Positions 24,502 to 32,729 of a stretch of DNA of 43,859 nucleotides are shown here, piece by piece. The DNA lies in the NCBI GenBank assembly GCA_029946075.1, contig JAQSDT010000399.1, positions 1-43,859 on the forward strand, given 5' to 3'. Positions within the stretch are counted from its first letter, which is position 1; each line of letters begins with the position of its first letter. The notes below the pieces were generated by a model. That model had not been told where the DNA came from and made no database searches. It saw only the letters and a program-made list of their open reading frames with translations. The stretch comes from a bacterium. GTDB lineage: Bacteria; Pseudomonadota; Alphaproteobacteria; Rhizobiales; Xanthobacteraceae. Made by a program: the position numbers and the translations under genes.

Positions 24502-25230
24502 GTGACCATCGAGGCCGATACCGCCACTTCCTATCCCATGACGCAGCGCAACCGCGTCAAACGCCTGCACGAGCGTGGTTCCTACGACCGGGCAAAGATC
24601 CATGGCCTGCTCGACGCCTCAATGCTCTGCCACGTGTCCTACGTGGTCGATGGTCAGCCCTATTGCACGCCGACCTTCTTCTGGCGGGAACGAGATACGC
24701 TGTACTGGCACGGTAGCAGCGCCAGCCGCATGCTGCGAAACCAGTCGGACGGCCAGCGGGCCTGCCTGACCGTCGCGCATCTCGACAGCCTGGTGCTTGC
24801 CCGCTGCGGCTTCAATCATTCGGCGGATTACCGCGCCGTGATGGCGTTCGGCACCGCCTATCTCGTCACTGATCCCGCCGAAAAGGAGCGGGCGCTGGTT
24901 GCCATGGTGGACCGGTTCTTTCCCGATCGTACCGCAGGCCTGCGGCAGAGCACCACGCTGGAGATCAAGGCGACTTCTGTCATCGCAATGGAGATCGAGG
25001 AGGCCTCCGCCAAAGTTCGCGCGAAAGGCGTCGGCGACGACGAAGAGGACTATGCGCTGCCGATCTATGCCGAGCGGATTCCGGTCCGCATGGTGCTCGG
25101 CGCGCCGGAGCCCTGTCCACGGCTTCTCGACGGCGTCAAACGGCCGGAGACATTGAATGGCTATTCGGAAGGCCGTTTGCTCGAAGATGCATTGCGGGAT
25201 GCACATTTTGTGCATTACGCCGGCGGCTGA
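24502..25230 (+). CDS. PNPOx-like flavin-nucleotide-binding protein
   Basis: A 242-residue protein with the split-barrel FMN-binding fold (pyridoxamine 5'-phosphate oxidase-like, group 2). Landmarks: KIHGLLDASMLCHVSYVVDG, QPYCTPTFFWRERDTLYWHG, SASRMLRN, ACLTVAHLDSLVLAR, MAFGTAYLVTDPAEKERAL and YALPIYAERIPVRMV. Members are often annotated as 5-nitroimidazole resistance-like or PNPOx-related, and the substrate is unknown. GTG start with AGGAG about 8 nt upstream. The C-terminal 35 residues (GYSEGRLLEDALRDAHFVHY) are an extra tail. Divergent from a MocR regulator, which probably controls it. Confidence 0.9.
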   Translation: MTIEADTATSYPMTQRNRVKRLHERGSYDRAKIHGLLDASMLCHVSYVVDGQPYCTPTFFWRERDTLYWHGSSASRMLRNQSDGQRACLTVAHLDSLVLARCGFNHSADYRAVMAFGTAYLVTDPAEKERALVAMVDRFFPDRTAGLRQSTTLEIKATSVIAMEIEEASAKVRAKGVGDDEEDYALPIYAERIPVRMVLGAPEPCPRLLDGVKRPETLNGYSEGRLLEDALRDAHFVHYAGG

Positions 25231-25286
25231 TGTCAGGTTAGGGTGCGCGCTCCCGACCAACAAAAATTCCGGAATGGAGCAGCCGC

Positions 25287-26564
25287 ATGAACGCCGATAC
25301 GCAACAAAGAATCCTCGACGCCGTCGATGCGGGCTTCGACGCCCAGTTGGCGACGACCAGCGATTTCGTTGCGATTCCCTCGACCCGCGGCGCCGAAGGC
25401 CCGTGCCAGGACATGATCGGCGACCTCCTGCGCCGGCGCGGCTATGAAGTCGACGACTGGCACATCGATGTCTCCGATCTGAAGGATTTGCGCGGCTTCG
25501 GCCCGATCGAGCATGATTTTTCCAAAGCGCGCACGGTGGTCGGTACCTACCGGCCGGCGAACAATGCCGGCAAGTCGCTGATCCTGCAGGGCCACTGCGA
25601 CGTGGTGCCGACCGGTCCGCTCGACATGTGGGAGACGCCTCCGTTCTCGCCTGTCGTCAAGAACGGCAGGATGTACGGCCGCGGCGCCTGCGACATGAAA
25701 TCGGGTACGATCGGTGCGCTCTATGCGCTCGACGCGATCAAGGCGGCGGGCCTGCGTCCCACCGCGCGCATTCATTTTCAGTCCGTGATCGAGGAAGAGT
25801 CCACCGGCGTCGGCGCGCTCTCGACCCTGCAGCGCGGCTACCGGGCGGATGCCTGCTTCATTCCCGAGCCGACCGGCGAGATGATGGTGCGCTCGCAGGT
25901 CGGCGTGATCTGGTTTCGGCTGAAGGTACGCGGTTTCCCCGTGCACGTGTTCGAGGCCGGCAGCGGCGCCAATGCGATCATGGCAGCCTATCATCTCATC
26001 CATGCGCTGCAGAAGCTGGAGGCCGACTGGAACGAGCGCGCCAAAACCGATCGCCACTTCAAGACGGCGGATCATCCGCTCAACTTCAACCCCGGCATCA
26101 TCAAGGGCGGCGACTGGGCTTCCAGCGTGCCGGCCTGGTGCGATGTCGATTGCCGGATCGCGATCCTGCCGGGCTGGTCGATCGCCGAATGCCAGAAGGA
26201 GATCATGGCCTGCGTGTCGGCCGCGGCTCGCGACCATCGCTTTCTGTCGAACAACCCGCCGCAAGTCGAATGGTCGGGCTTCCTGTCGGAAGGCTATGAG
26301 CTGACGAATTCCGCCGAACCGGAAGCCGCCTTCGCCAAGGCGTTCAGCGCGATCTACGGCGGCGTGGTGCCGGACCGCGCCTTCACCGCGCTCACGGATA
26401 CACGGTTCTACGGCCTGAACTACGACATCCCGAGCCTGTGCTTCGGCGCGACGGGAGCGGCGATGCATGGCTTCAACGAATATGTCGAACTGGACTCGCT
26501 GCGGAAGTCGACAAAGGCGACCTCGTTGTTCATCGCGGAGTGGTGCGGGGTGGAGAAGGCGTAG
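25287..26564 (+). CDS. ArgE/DapE-family M20 deacylase
   Basis: A 425-residue zinc hydrolase of the M20 peptidase/deacylase group, which removes acyl groups from amino acids or cleaves dipeptide-like amides. Metal and catalytic motifs are all present: LQGHCDVVPTGP (His, Asp), YGRGACDMKSG (bridging Asp), QSVIEEESTGVGA (catalytic Glu pair), a dimerisation domain at about 190-310 and a C-terminal His (AAMHGFNEYV). The ATG has GGAG 8 nt upstream. It follows the PNPOx-like gene by 56 bases on the same strand. The true substrate is open; ArgE itself is usually shorter. Confidence 0.9.
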   Translation: MNADTQQRILDAVDAGFDAQLATTSDFVAIPSTRGAEGPCQDMIGDLLRRRGYEVDDWHIDVSDLKDLRGFGPIEHDFSKARTVVGTYRPANNAGKSLILQGHCDVVPTGPLDMWETPPFSPVVKNGRMYGRGACDMKSGTIGALYALDAIKAAGLRPTARIHFQSVIEEESTGVGALSTLQRGYRADACFIPEPTGEMMVRSQVGVIWFRLKVRGFPVHVFEAGSGANAIMAAYHLIHALQKLEADWNERAKTDRHFKTADHPLNFNPGIIKGGDWASSVPAWCDVDCRIAILPGWSIAECQKEIMACVSAAARDHRFLSNNPPQVEWSGFLSEGYELTNSAEPEAAFAKAFSAIYGGVVPDRAFTALTDTRFYGLNYDIPSLCFGATGAAMHGFNEYVELDSLRKSTKATSLFIAEWCGVEKA

Positions 26565-26581
26565 GCGAACACTGTCTCCGT

Positions 26582-26657
26582 GTCATTGCGAGCGTAGCGA
26601 AGCAATCCATCTCTCGTCGTGCTGAGGCATGGATTGCTTCGCTGCGCTCGCAATGAC
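26582..26657. repeat. 29-bp inverted repeat (GTCATTGCGAGCG family)
   Basis: The left arm 26582-26610 begins GTCATTGCGAGCGTAGCGAA and the right arm 26629-26657 ends GCGCTCGCAATGAC. The 29-bp arms are complementary except for one base, with an 18-nt loop. I recognise the family as one of the commonest extragenic palindromes of Bradyrhizobium. It lies between two convergent genes and can form a strong hairpin in either transcript. Confidence 0.85.
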
Positions 26658-26669
26658 GGATGTTGGAGT

Positions 26670-27455
26670 TCAAGCCGGCCCCCATAACGCCTTGACGATC
26701 GCATCCAGCCCGTCCGTCAACGCTGCCGGTCCCGGCTGCAGGATCAGCGGCGATTTGATCTCGACGATGCGATTGTTGCGCACGGCCGGAATGTCGCTCC
26801 AGCCCGGCCGCTGCCGGATGCGATCGGGCACGACCTTCTTGCCGCACCAGGACGCCAGGATTACGTCGGGTGCGGCATCACGCACGAGGTCCGGCGAAAT
26901 GATCCGGTCCTTCGCCGCCTGCTGAAAGCGAAGCTTCGGCAGTACGTCTTCGCCGCCGGCGATCTCGATCAATTCCGAGACCCAGCCGATGCCAGAGATC
27001 AGCGGATCGTCCCACTCCTCGAAATAAACCTTTGGCTTGGGCGAGGGCCGGGGCGTCGCCGCGATCTGAGTGAGGCGCGCTTCGAAGCTGGCAGCAAGCT
27101 GGTCGGCGCGGTCGGCTGCGCCGACGAGGGCGCCGAGCGTGCGGATCATCGCGAGGACGCCGGCGACGTCGCGCTGGTTGAAAACGTGAATGGCAACGCC
27201 CGCGCGCACCAAATCGGCGACGATATCCGCCTGCAGGTCGGAAAACGCCAGCACGAGATCGGGCTCGAGCGCCAGGATCTTCGGAATATCGGCCGAGATG
27301 AAAGCGGACACCCGCGGCTTCTCGCGCCGGACCCGTGGGGGCCGCACCGCATAGCCGGAGACGCCGACGACGCGGTCCTGCTCGCCGAGCAAATACAGCG
27401 TCTCGACGGTCTCTTCGGTCAGGCAGACGATCCGGCGGGGCGGGAACTGGCGCAT
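26670..27455 (-). CDS. BtuF-like cobalamin-binding protein fold, no signal peptide
   Basis: A 261-residue protein with the periplasmic-binding fold of BtuF/FepB-type ABC receptors: RIVCLTEETVETLYLLGEQD, VVGVSGYAV, PKILALEPDLVLAFSDLQAD, the long linker helix, PKVYFEEWDDPLISGIGWVSELIEIAGG, and LILQPGPAALTDGLDAIV. No export signal is present: the chain starts MRQFPPRRIVCLTEE and an in-frame stop lies 21 bases upstream. No transporter genes are adjacent. So it is either cytoplasmic or exported by another route; the ligand is inferred from family only. It is convergent with the M20 gene. Confidence 0.85.
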   Translation of the reverse strand: MRQFPPRRIVCLTEETVETLYLLGEQDRVVGVSGYAVRPPRVRREKPRVSAFISADIPKILALEPDLVLAFSDLQADIVADLVRAGVAIHVFNQRDVAGVLAMIRTLGALVGAADRADQLAASFEARLTQIAATPRPSPKPKVYFEEWDDPLISGIGWVSELIEIAGGEDVLPKLRFQQAAKDRIISPDLVRDAAPDVILASWCGKKVVPDRIRQRPGWSDIPAVRNNRIVEIKSPLILQPGPAALTDGLDAIVKALWGPA

Positions 27456-27578
27456 GCCGACGATATGCCGAATTTACCGCCGCGTGTCACGGCAGCCATT
27501 ACCTCGGAGGTCATTGCCTGATTTACCCGGGCCATCCATTCTGCCGTCCAAATCGCTTGAAGAAAAGCCGGAGGAAGC

Positions 27579-27977
27579 ATGACGCCGCTCGAGAAAATCC
27601 AGTCGATGAAGATGCCGTTTGCCGAATTGAAGGGCGTGATCTTCACGGAGGCTGGCCTCGATCGCGTGGTGGCGAAGATGGTGGTGCGTGCCGACCTCTG
27701 CACGCTGCGCAACACGATTCATGGCGGCGCCGTGATGGCGTTCGCGGACTCGGTCGGCGCTGCGGCCACCGTCATCAACCTGCCGCCGGACGCCAAGGGC
27801 ACCACGACGCTCGAGAGCAAGACCAACTTCATCGGCGGCGCGAAAGAGGGATCCACCGTCACGGCCATTGCGACGCCGGTGCATCGGGGCCGTCGCACCC
27901 AGGTCTGGCAAACCCGGCTCGAAACCGACGACGGCAAGCTGGTCGCGGTCGTCACCCAGACCCAATTGGTGCTCTGA
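27579..27977 (+). CDS. PaaI-family hotdog thioesterase
   Basis: A 132-residue hotdog-fold acyl-CoA thioesterase. The active-site signature is NTIHGGAVMAFADSVG (Asn45, HGG 48-50), followed by TTLESKTNFIGGAKEGSTVT and TRLETDDGKLVAVVTQTQLV. Family members hydrolyse aryl- or medium-chain acyl-CoAs and release CoA. Preceded by AGGAAGC. It is divergent from the BtuF-like gene; no catabolic partners are adjacent, so the substrate cannot be narrowed. Confidence 0.92.
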   Translation: MTPLEKIQSMKMPFAELKGVIFTEAGLDRVVAKMVVRADLCTLRNTIHGGAVMAFADSVGAAATVINLPPDAKGTTTLESKTNFIGGAKEGSTVTAIATPVHRGRRTQVWQTRLETDDGKLVAVVTQTQLVL

Positions 27978-28126
27978 TACAGGCATCAATCGTTAATGGC
28001 AGGTTAATGCAGAATTGCCGTTTTATGATGCATTCCAAGGGGTTGAATTTGATGTTGCGTCGCACAATATTGGCTGTCTAGGGATTCGACGCCTCCTCGA
28101 GGGCTACTCTCAGAGGAGATCAGGAT

Positions 28127-28759
28127 ATGTACCTCACACTTATCGCGGCCGCGCTTGCCAACAGCAGCGTACGCACGCTGAGCCAGCAGGAAGAGTTGCC
28201 GCTGTTGCGCGACCACCTGCTGCGGCTCGACCGCACCAGCCGGCATGATCGCTTCCATGGATTCATGGACGACAGCTTCATCGAGCGTTACGCCGAGAAG
28301 TGCGCCAATGACGGCACGGTCGTCATTGCGTTCTTTGAAGACGGCGTGGTCCGCGGCGCAGCCGAGCTGCATCCGTCGGATCAGTCGCCGGATTCGCTGC
28401 CCGAGATCGCCTTCAGCGTCGAAGCGTCGGTACGCCGGCGCGGCGTCGGCAGCATCCTGTTTCGGAAGCTGATCACCGAGGCGCGTGCCAAGGGCTACAA
28501 GAACCTGCGGATCACCACCGGTGCGCAGAACGATGCGATGCGGGCGCTGGCCGCCAAGTTCGGCGCCAAGCTGGTATTCCGTCACGGCGAATCCACCGGT
28601 ACCATCGATCTGACCAAGCACGATCAGACCCAACTCGCCACGACCTGGGTCGACAGCGCGGTGAATGCAACGCGTGCGGTGGTGGGGTTCAATCGCGCCT
28701 ATTGGCGCATGCTGCTTCGGATCTCGGGCGGCGCGCCGCGAGAGTGGGGCGCCCAATAA
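28127..28759 (+). CDS. GNAT-family N-acetyltransferase
   Basis: A 210-residue acetyl-CoA-dependent acyltransferase. The acetyl-CoA-binding motif A is IAFSVEASVRRRGVGSILFR followed by KLITEARAKGYKNLRITT. An N-terminal Gcn5-like substrate region (LPLLRDHLLRLDRTSRHDRF) precedes it, and a C-terminal extension of about 50 residues (RAVVGFNRAYWRMLLRISGG) follows that is not part of the core. AGGAG lies about 10 nt upstream of the ATG. The acceptor is unknown. The stop codon abuts the terminator hairpin of the convergent gene. Confidence 0.9.
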   Translation: MYLTLIAAALANSSVRTLSQQEELPLLRDHLLRLDRTSRHDRFHGFMDDSFIERYAEKCANDGTVVIAFFEDGVVRGAAELHPSDQSPDSLPEIAFSVEASVRRRGVGSILFRKLITEARAKGYKNLRITTGAQNDAMRALAAKFGAKLVFRHGESTGTIDLTKHDQTQLATTWVDSAVNATRAVVGFNRAYWRMLLRISGGAPREWGAQ

Positions 28760-28789
28760 AAAAATTCGCGGGAGCAATCCCGCGAATTT
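28758..28789 (-). terminator. Rho-independent terminator with a GCAA-type tetraloop
   Basis: A perfect 12-bp stem: AAATTCGCGGGA (28762-28773) and TCCCGCGAATTT (28778-28789), with loop GCAA. Read on the minus strand it is followed by a run of seven T (28764-28758), so it ends transcripts of the small gene 28825-29127. Without a T-run on the plus side, it would act only weakly for the acetyltransferase. Confidence 0.85.
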
Positions 28790-28824
28790 CCAGAGGTTCT
28801 CGTCTGCCGGACGGTCGGGTGCCT

Positions 28825-29127
28825 TCAGGTGCCGGTGCGCTTGTCGTTGCCGAACCGCCTGATGACGCGGCGCTCGACCACCACGGCGCGCTGTGCGCCC
28901 TGTTCACCCGCGATGATTCGGGTAGCTGACCGCGCGACCGCACGGCCGGTCTTCTTCACCTCAGCCAGGACTTCCTCGTAAGGAAGGCCCATCAGCGAAG
29001 CGGCGATTTCCGCCTGCTGCTGCGGATCGTCGGTGATCCCGACGGCGGCGAAGATTGCTTCTTCCAGTGTCGGCGGATCCCGCCGTACGCGCCGTGTGCC
29101 GTATTTCGTGTTCCAGTCTTCGCTCAT
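28825..29127 (-). CDS. Small conserved hypothetical protein (100 aa)
   Basis: A 100-residue soluble protein, not assigned to a known family. It begins MSEDWNTKYGTRRVRRDPPT, continues LEEAIFAAVGITDDPQQQAE and IAASLMGLPYEEVLAEVKKT, and ends in a basic tail with many Arg and Val. The helical middle resembles a small nucleic-acid or regulatory protein common in Bradyrhizobium. ATG 29127 was chosen because GAGG precedes it. A strong terminator follows directly. Confidence 0.75.
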   Translation of the reverse strand: MSEDWNTKYGTRRVRRDPPTLEEAIFAAVGITDDPQQQAEIAASLMGLPYEEVLAEVKKTGRAVARSATRIIAGEQGAQRAVVVERRVIRRFGNDKRTGT

Positions 29128-29213
29128 AGGGGCCTCGCATCGGTTGCGGAGATACCTAAGTGCCCTCATGTTGCATTGCAATATGAAATTCGGATGGCAT
29201 TACAGCCATGCGT

Positions 29214-29513
29214 CTACAACTTCTCCAATCTGGTAGCGTCATACAGTTCGATCGTGGTGGCGGCCGACGCCAGGGACTGCAGCGCGCCGACGAAATCGCG
29301 TGACGCCGGAACCGCGAAATGGGCCAGCAGGGCGGCGCGATCGGCCCATTGCTCGAAAAACACCAGCCGGAGCGGGTTTTCGCAGTCGATGCTCACGGCG
29401 TGCGAGATGCAGCCGGGCTCGGTGCGCGAACGGCGGACGTGCTCGAGGCTCAACCGGCGTACCTCGTCAAAACTGTCGGCACGCGCGGTCACGCTGCCGG
29501 TCACCACGATCAT
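29214..29513 (-). CDS. ABM-domain (putative quinol monooxygenase) protein
   Basis: A 99-residue dimeric alpha-beta barrel protein of the antibiotic-biosynthesis-monooxygenase group (YgiN-like). Landmarks: MIVVTGSVTARADSFDEVRR, the turn SRTEPGCISHAVSIDCENPL, LVFFEQWADRAALLAHFAVP and ATTIELYDATRLEKL. Members include quinol monooxygenases and heme-degrading proteins, but the short form here is usually of unknown substrate. It follows the DUF2161 gene by 22 bases on the same strand. Confidence 0.9.
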   Translation of the reverse strand: MIVVTGSVTARADSFDEVRRLSLEHVRRSRTEPGCISHAVSIDCENPLRLVFFEQWADRAALLAHFAVPASRDFVGALQSLASAATTIELYDATRLEKL

Positions 29514-29535
29514 CGTCGCCTCCCGCTTCTCGCCG

Positions 29536-30222
29536 TCACGGCGCTGAACTGCCGGCGGCGGTCAGATCCTGCGGCTGCTGCGGCCAACGCTTCAGCGCGG
29601 CATGTCCGGCATCGGTCAGCACGTAGATGCCGCGTTCGGCGCGGTCGAACCAGCCATAGACATTATGCAGCAGAATTTTGCCGGCGTCGGGAATATCGAC
29701 GCGTAAATCCTTCACGCGCCGCGGGCCTTCCGACATTGCCGAGGCGCAGGCCAGCGCCTGCTGGCGGTAGGCCGTCATGATCGGGGCGCGGGTGGAGCCG
29801 CCCATCGCCGGATCGCCCTTGCGCTTTTGGTGCTCGGCAACCAGCCTCGAGCGCTTTTTCGGATTGCGGCGCGGGGCTGTCGTCGCAGGCTGTACAATCA
29901 CCTCGACGCCACCCGTATTGGTGACTGCCAGCATCCCGAAGCCGAGCCGGCGGCAAAGATTGCGGTAGCGCGCATCGCTTTCGCGGCCCTTGCCACGCGC
30001 GGACAGTTTGGCGGCGAGCCAGACTTCGTCGGCTGCCGCGGCGCGATCGACCGCCTGCAGCACGAGTTCGAGGTTGAAGGTGAGTTTCAGTTCGCCGATC
30101 ACGACAATCGGCGGATCGTCGCCGCTCAGCGCCACGAGATCGCAGCCGCCGACTTCGCCCTTGACGGTAAAGCCGAGTTTTTCGAGGAACCGTTTGACGG
30201 GCAGGTAAAGCGCGGTTTCCAA
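29536..30222 (-). CDS. DUF2161 PD-(D/E)xK-fold phosphodiesterase-like protein
   Basis: A 228-residue protein of the DUF2161 group (predicted PD-(D/E)xK nuclease fold). The nuclease core is near the N-terminus: LYLPVKRFLEKLGFTVKGEV, GCDLVALSGDD (Asp28), VVIGELKLTF (Glu44, Lys46). A basic stretch at about 120-140 and a winged-helix-like C-terminus (VYGWFDRAERGIYVLTDAGH) could bind DNA. Substrate and role are unknown; the family is scattered through alphaproteobacteria. It is upstream of the ABM gene in the same direction. Confidence 0.85.
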   Translation of the reverse strand: METALYLPVKRFLEKLGFTVKGEVGGCDLVALSGDDPPIVVIGELKLTFNLELVLQAVDRAAAADEVWLAAKLSARGKGRESDARYRNLCRRLGFGMLAVTNTGGVEVIVQPATTAPRRNPKKRSRLVAEHQKRKGDPAMGGSTRAPIMTAYRQQALACASAMSEGPRRVKDLRVDIPDAGKILLHNVYGWFDRAERGIYVLTDAGHAALKRWPQQPQDLTAAGSSAP

Positions 30223-30413
30223 GATTTGCTCCGGCGGCGCGCGGGCCGCGACTCAATGTCCAAACTCTAGCCGAAATTCGGCAAAGCGTTTGATCGCGCC
30301 GCACCACCGCGGCTATTCTGGGCCCGGGACAAGGCCAAATGGCAATCGGGGGGAGCCTGCGAATCGATCGTTCGCGGGCCTGTCTTTATTTGTCGATTCG
30401 GGAGCGTGCAGGC

Positions 30414-31127
30414 GTGCTGCAAGGACTTTACAAATTCCGCTTCACGACGGAGCGCGGAACGGGTGCCGGCGTGATGTTCGCGACCGCGGGCGGCAAGCTC
30501 TATGGCGGCGACAACGGCTCTTCGTTCGTCGGCAGTTTCAGTGAGGCCGGCGGCGTCTTCGCTTGCGAGGTGAAGATGTCTCGCCACTATCACGATCCGA
30601 AATTCGTTCCGATGTTCGAGGTCGACAACGTCGTGCTGAGTTTCACCGGAATGCGCCGCGGCGAGGAAATTCAGTTCGAGGGCGGCAGCGCTGCCTTGCC
30701 GGGTGTGCAGTTCACAACCGTTCTGACCCCGATCAGCGATACCGACGCGCCGCCTGCCGGTGTTGTCGGGCCGGACGGCATCGGCAACGGACTCTATTCC
30801 ATCCATATCCACATGCTTGACGGCATCGGCGGCGGCAATACCGGCGTGATGCTGCTCCATGACGGCCGCATCCGTGGCGGCGACGCCTACTTCGATTACA
30901 TGGGGGCCTACACCGCCGCCGGCGGCCGATGGAAGGGCGAACTCGTCAACCGGGAGCATACACCGGCCAGGGGTGAGCGCCCGTTGTTCGGAGGCCACGA
31001 AGTGGGCATCGGCTTTACCGGCGTTTACGATCGCGACGGCGCGGAAGCCGAAGCCACCGCGCTCGCCGGCAAGCGCAGTATCCGCTTCAGGGCGGTGTTG
31101 CGGAAGCTGGTGGAGGTGGAGGGTTAA
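30414..31127 (+). CDS. Tandem GrlR-domain protein, paralog 1
   Basis: A 237-residue protein with two GrlR-like small beta-barrel domains. The first runs about 1-115: QGLYKFRFTTERGTGAGVMF, KLYGGDNGSSFVG. The second starts about 138 with NGLYSIHIHMLDGIGGGNTG, then GRIRGGDAYFDYMGAYT and FGGHEVGIGFTGVYDRDG. GrlR was described as a regulator of the LEE secretion system in enteric pathogens; here no secretion genes are nearby. Its paralog at 36964 has 73 of 108 residues identical over the C-terminal domain (ungapped hand alignment). I chose GTG 30414 because GGGAG precedes it; the ATG at 30339 adds 25 unconserved residues. Confidence 0.8.
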   Translation: MLQGLYKFRFTTERGTGAGVMFATAGGKLYGGDNGSSFVGSFSEAGGVFACEVKMSRHYHDPKFVPMFEVDNVVLSFTGMRRGEEIQFEGGSAALPGVQFTTVLTPISDTDAPPAGVVGPDGIGNGLYSIHIHMLDGIGGGNTGVMLLHDGRIRGGDAYFDYMGAYTAAGGRWKGELVNREHTPARGERPLFGGHEVGIGFTGVYDRDGAEAEATALAGKRSIRFRAVLRKLVEVEG

Positions 31128-31804
31128 ACCCTCCCGCTCACCGGGATCAGCGCGCCGGTAACGCCAGACGCCGCATCGCTGGCGAGGAACAGGATCACGT
31201 CGGCGAGTTCCATTGGCCGCACCCACTTTGTGAAGTCGGCCTTCGGCATGCTCTCGCGATTGGCCGCGGTGTCGATGATCGAAGGCAGCACGGCGTTGAC
31301 GGTGACCTTGCCCTTTTGCTCTGCGGCCAGCGCTTCGGTGAGGCGATGCACGCCGGCCTTGGACGCCGCGTAGGCGCCCATGCCGCTGCCGGCCTCCAAT
31401 GCACCCTTCGCGCCGATGTTGACGATACGGCCCGAGCCGGATGCAGCCAGATGCGGGATCGCCGCGCGCGAGGCGTTGAGCGCGGTGGTGACGTTGAGCG
31501 CGTACATTCGCTGCCAGGTTTTGGGATCGCCATCGGCCACCGTCTCGAAGGCAAATCCGCCGGCGATGTTGATCAGCGCGTCGAGTTTGCCGAAATGGGC
31601 GGCTGCGGCGTCGATTGCCTTCCTGGTGGCTGCCGCATCGGTCAGATCGACGCCGCCGAGTTCAAGCCGTTCCGGCGTCGCCGGGACCTGCGTCGGCGCG
31701 TGATCGATGCAGGCCACGCGGGCGCCGCGCGTCAGCGCCTCGTCCGCCACGACGCGGCCGAGCGCACCGAGGGCGCCTGTTACGACAATCACCCGTCCGT
31801 CCAT
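31124..31804 (-). CDS. Short-chain dehydrogenase/reductase
   Basis: A 226-residue classical SDR. Cofactor loop VTGALGALGRVV (TGxxxGxG form), LINIAGGFAFE (NAG variant), NIGAKGALE with the expected catalytic Ser replaced by Ala or Lys, and the active-site YAASKAGVHRLTEAL. The catalytic Tyr and Lys are present, but the upstream Ser of the tetrad reads GAKG, an unusual substitution that could lower activity. NADP or NAD preference cannot be told. ATG 31804 was chosen for its position just before the Rossmann strand. Divergent from the SGNH hydrolase. Confidence 0.88.
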   Translation of the reverse strand: MDGRVIVVTGALGALGRVVADEALTRGARVACIDHAPTQVPATPERLELGGVDLTDAAATRKAIDAAAAHFGKLDALINIAGGFAFETVADGDPKTWQRMYALNVTTALNASRAAIPHLAASGSGRIVNIGAKGALEAGSGMGAYAASKAGVHRLTEALAAEQKGKVTVNAVLPSIIDTAANRESMPKADFTKWVRPMELADVILFLASDAASGVTGALIPVSGRV

Positions 31805-31927
31805 GTTGATCTCCGCGCCAGGCAATCCGGGAGCGCAGACTACCGCCACGTTTTTCATTTGCAATGTCGCGGATTTCTGCATCCAAATGCGAGCGATCGA
31901 TGGATATCACCCGCAGAGGATGTTCAC

Positions 31928-32623
31928 ATGCCTGACCCGGCACGGCAGTGCGAAACGCACCCTGAACTCGTCAGTCTCGAATATCCGCTGCCTCACTTCA
32001 GGGAAGCGCTCAGGCGTCAACGCAAGGTGAGGGTGGTCGCGCTTGGGTCGTCGTCCACGGCCGGTGTCGTGCCGGTCCTGCCTTACCCGTACCGCCTCGA
32101 ATTGCTGTTGCGGCGGAAATTCTTCGGCCGGATGATCGATGTGATCAATCGCGGGATCGGCGGGCAGGAATCGCCCGAAGAATTGTCACGACTCGAGACC
32201 GACGTGATCGACGAAGGACCTGCACTCGTCATCTGGCAGGTCGGCACCAACGCGGTGTACCGCGACAAGAGCTACAGTCCCGACGACGTGGAGGCGGCCA
32301 TCGCGGTCGGACTGAACTGGTTGGCGGATCTGCCGATCGATGTCGTGCTGATGGACCTGCAATACACCAAGGCGATGTCGGACAAGATCGATCAGTCGAC
32401 GAAAATGGTCGGGCGGATTGCGTCCGTCGGGGCGAAGGCAAAGGTCAATGTCTTCGGACGCTTCGCGCTGATGAAGCGCTGGGTCGACGACGGGGCATCG
32501 ATTTACGACATGGATGACGGCGCGGATGAGCACCTTCACACCGGCGAGTGGGCGACCGGTTGCCTTTCGCAGGCGCTGTTTGAGTCGATCGAACGCGCCG
32601 TCGATGCAGGACCCGTCACGTAA
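31928..32623 (+). CDS. SGNH/GDSL-family hydrolase
   Basis: A 231-residue serine hydrolase without a signal peptide. SGNH blocks: VVALGSSSTAG (block I, Ser41 as nucleophile), NRGIGGQESPE (block II Gly), WQVGTNAVY (block III Asn108) and DDGADEHLHTGEWA (block V Asp/His). It probably acts as a small esterase or acyl hydrolase, substrate unknown. ATG 31928 has AGAGGA 8-9 nt upstream; the long open frame that begins further upstream overlaps the SDR and is rejected. Confidence 0.88.
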   Translation: MPDPARQCETHPELVSLEYPLPHFREALRRQRKVRVVALGSSSTAGVVPVLPYPYRLELLLRRKFFGRMIDVINRGIGGQESPEELSRLETDVIDEGPALVIWQVGTNAVYRDKSYSPDDVEAAIAVGLNWLADLPIDVVLMDLQYTKAMSDKIDQSTKMVGRIASVGAKAKVNVFGRFALMKRWVDDGASIYDMDDGADEHLHTGEWATGCLSQALFESIERAVDAGPVT

Positions 32624-32729
32624 GACTACGGGAGAGGGCGGAATCGATAAAATTTGCCGGAGTTCTGTAAGCCGATCACAGAACCCGTCCGCTACAAGTA
32701 AACTCCAACCTAAGACAGGGGGATTTGCG

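Noticed and set aside
27456..27578. A cobalamin riboswitch upstream of the BtuF-like gene
   Set aside because: I found no B12-box-like element and the gap is only about 120 bases, too short for a full riboswitch.
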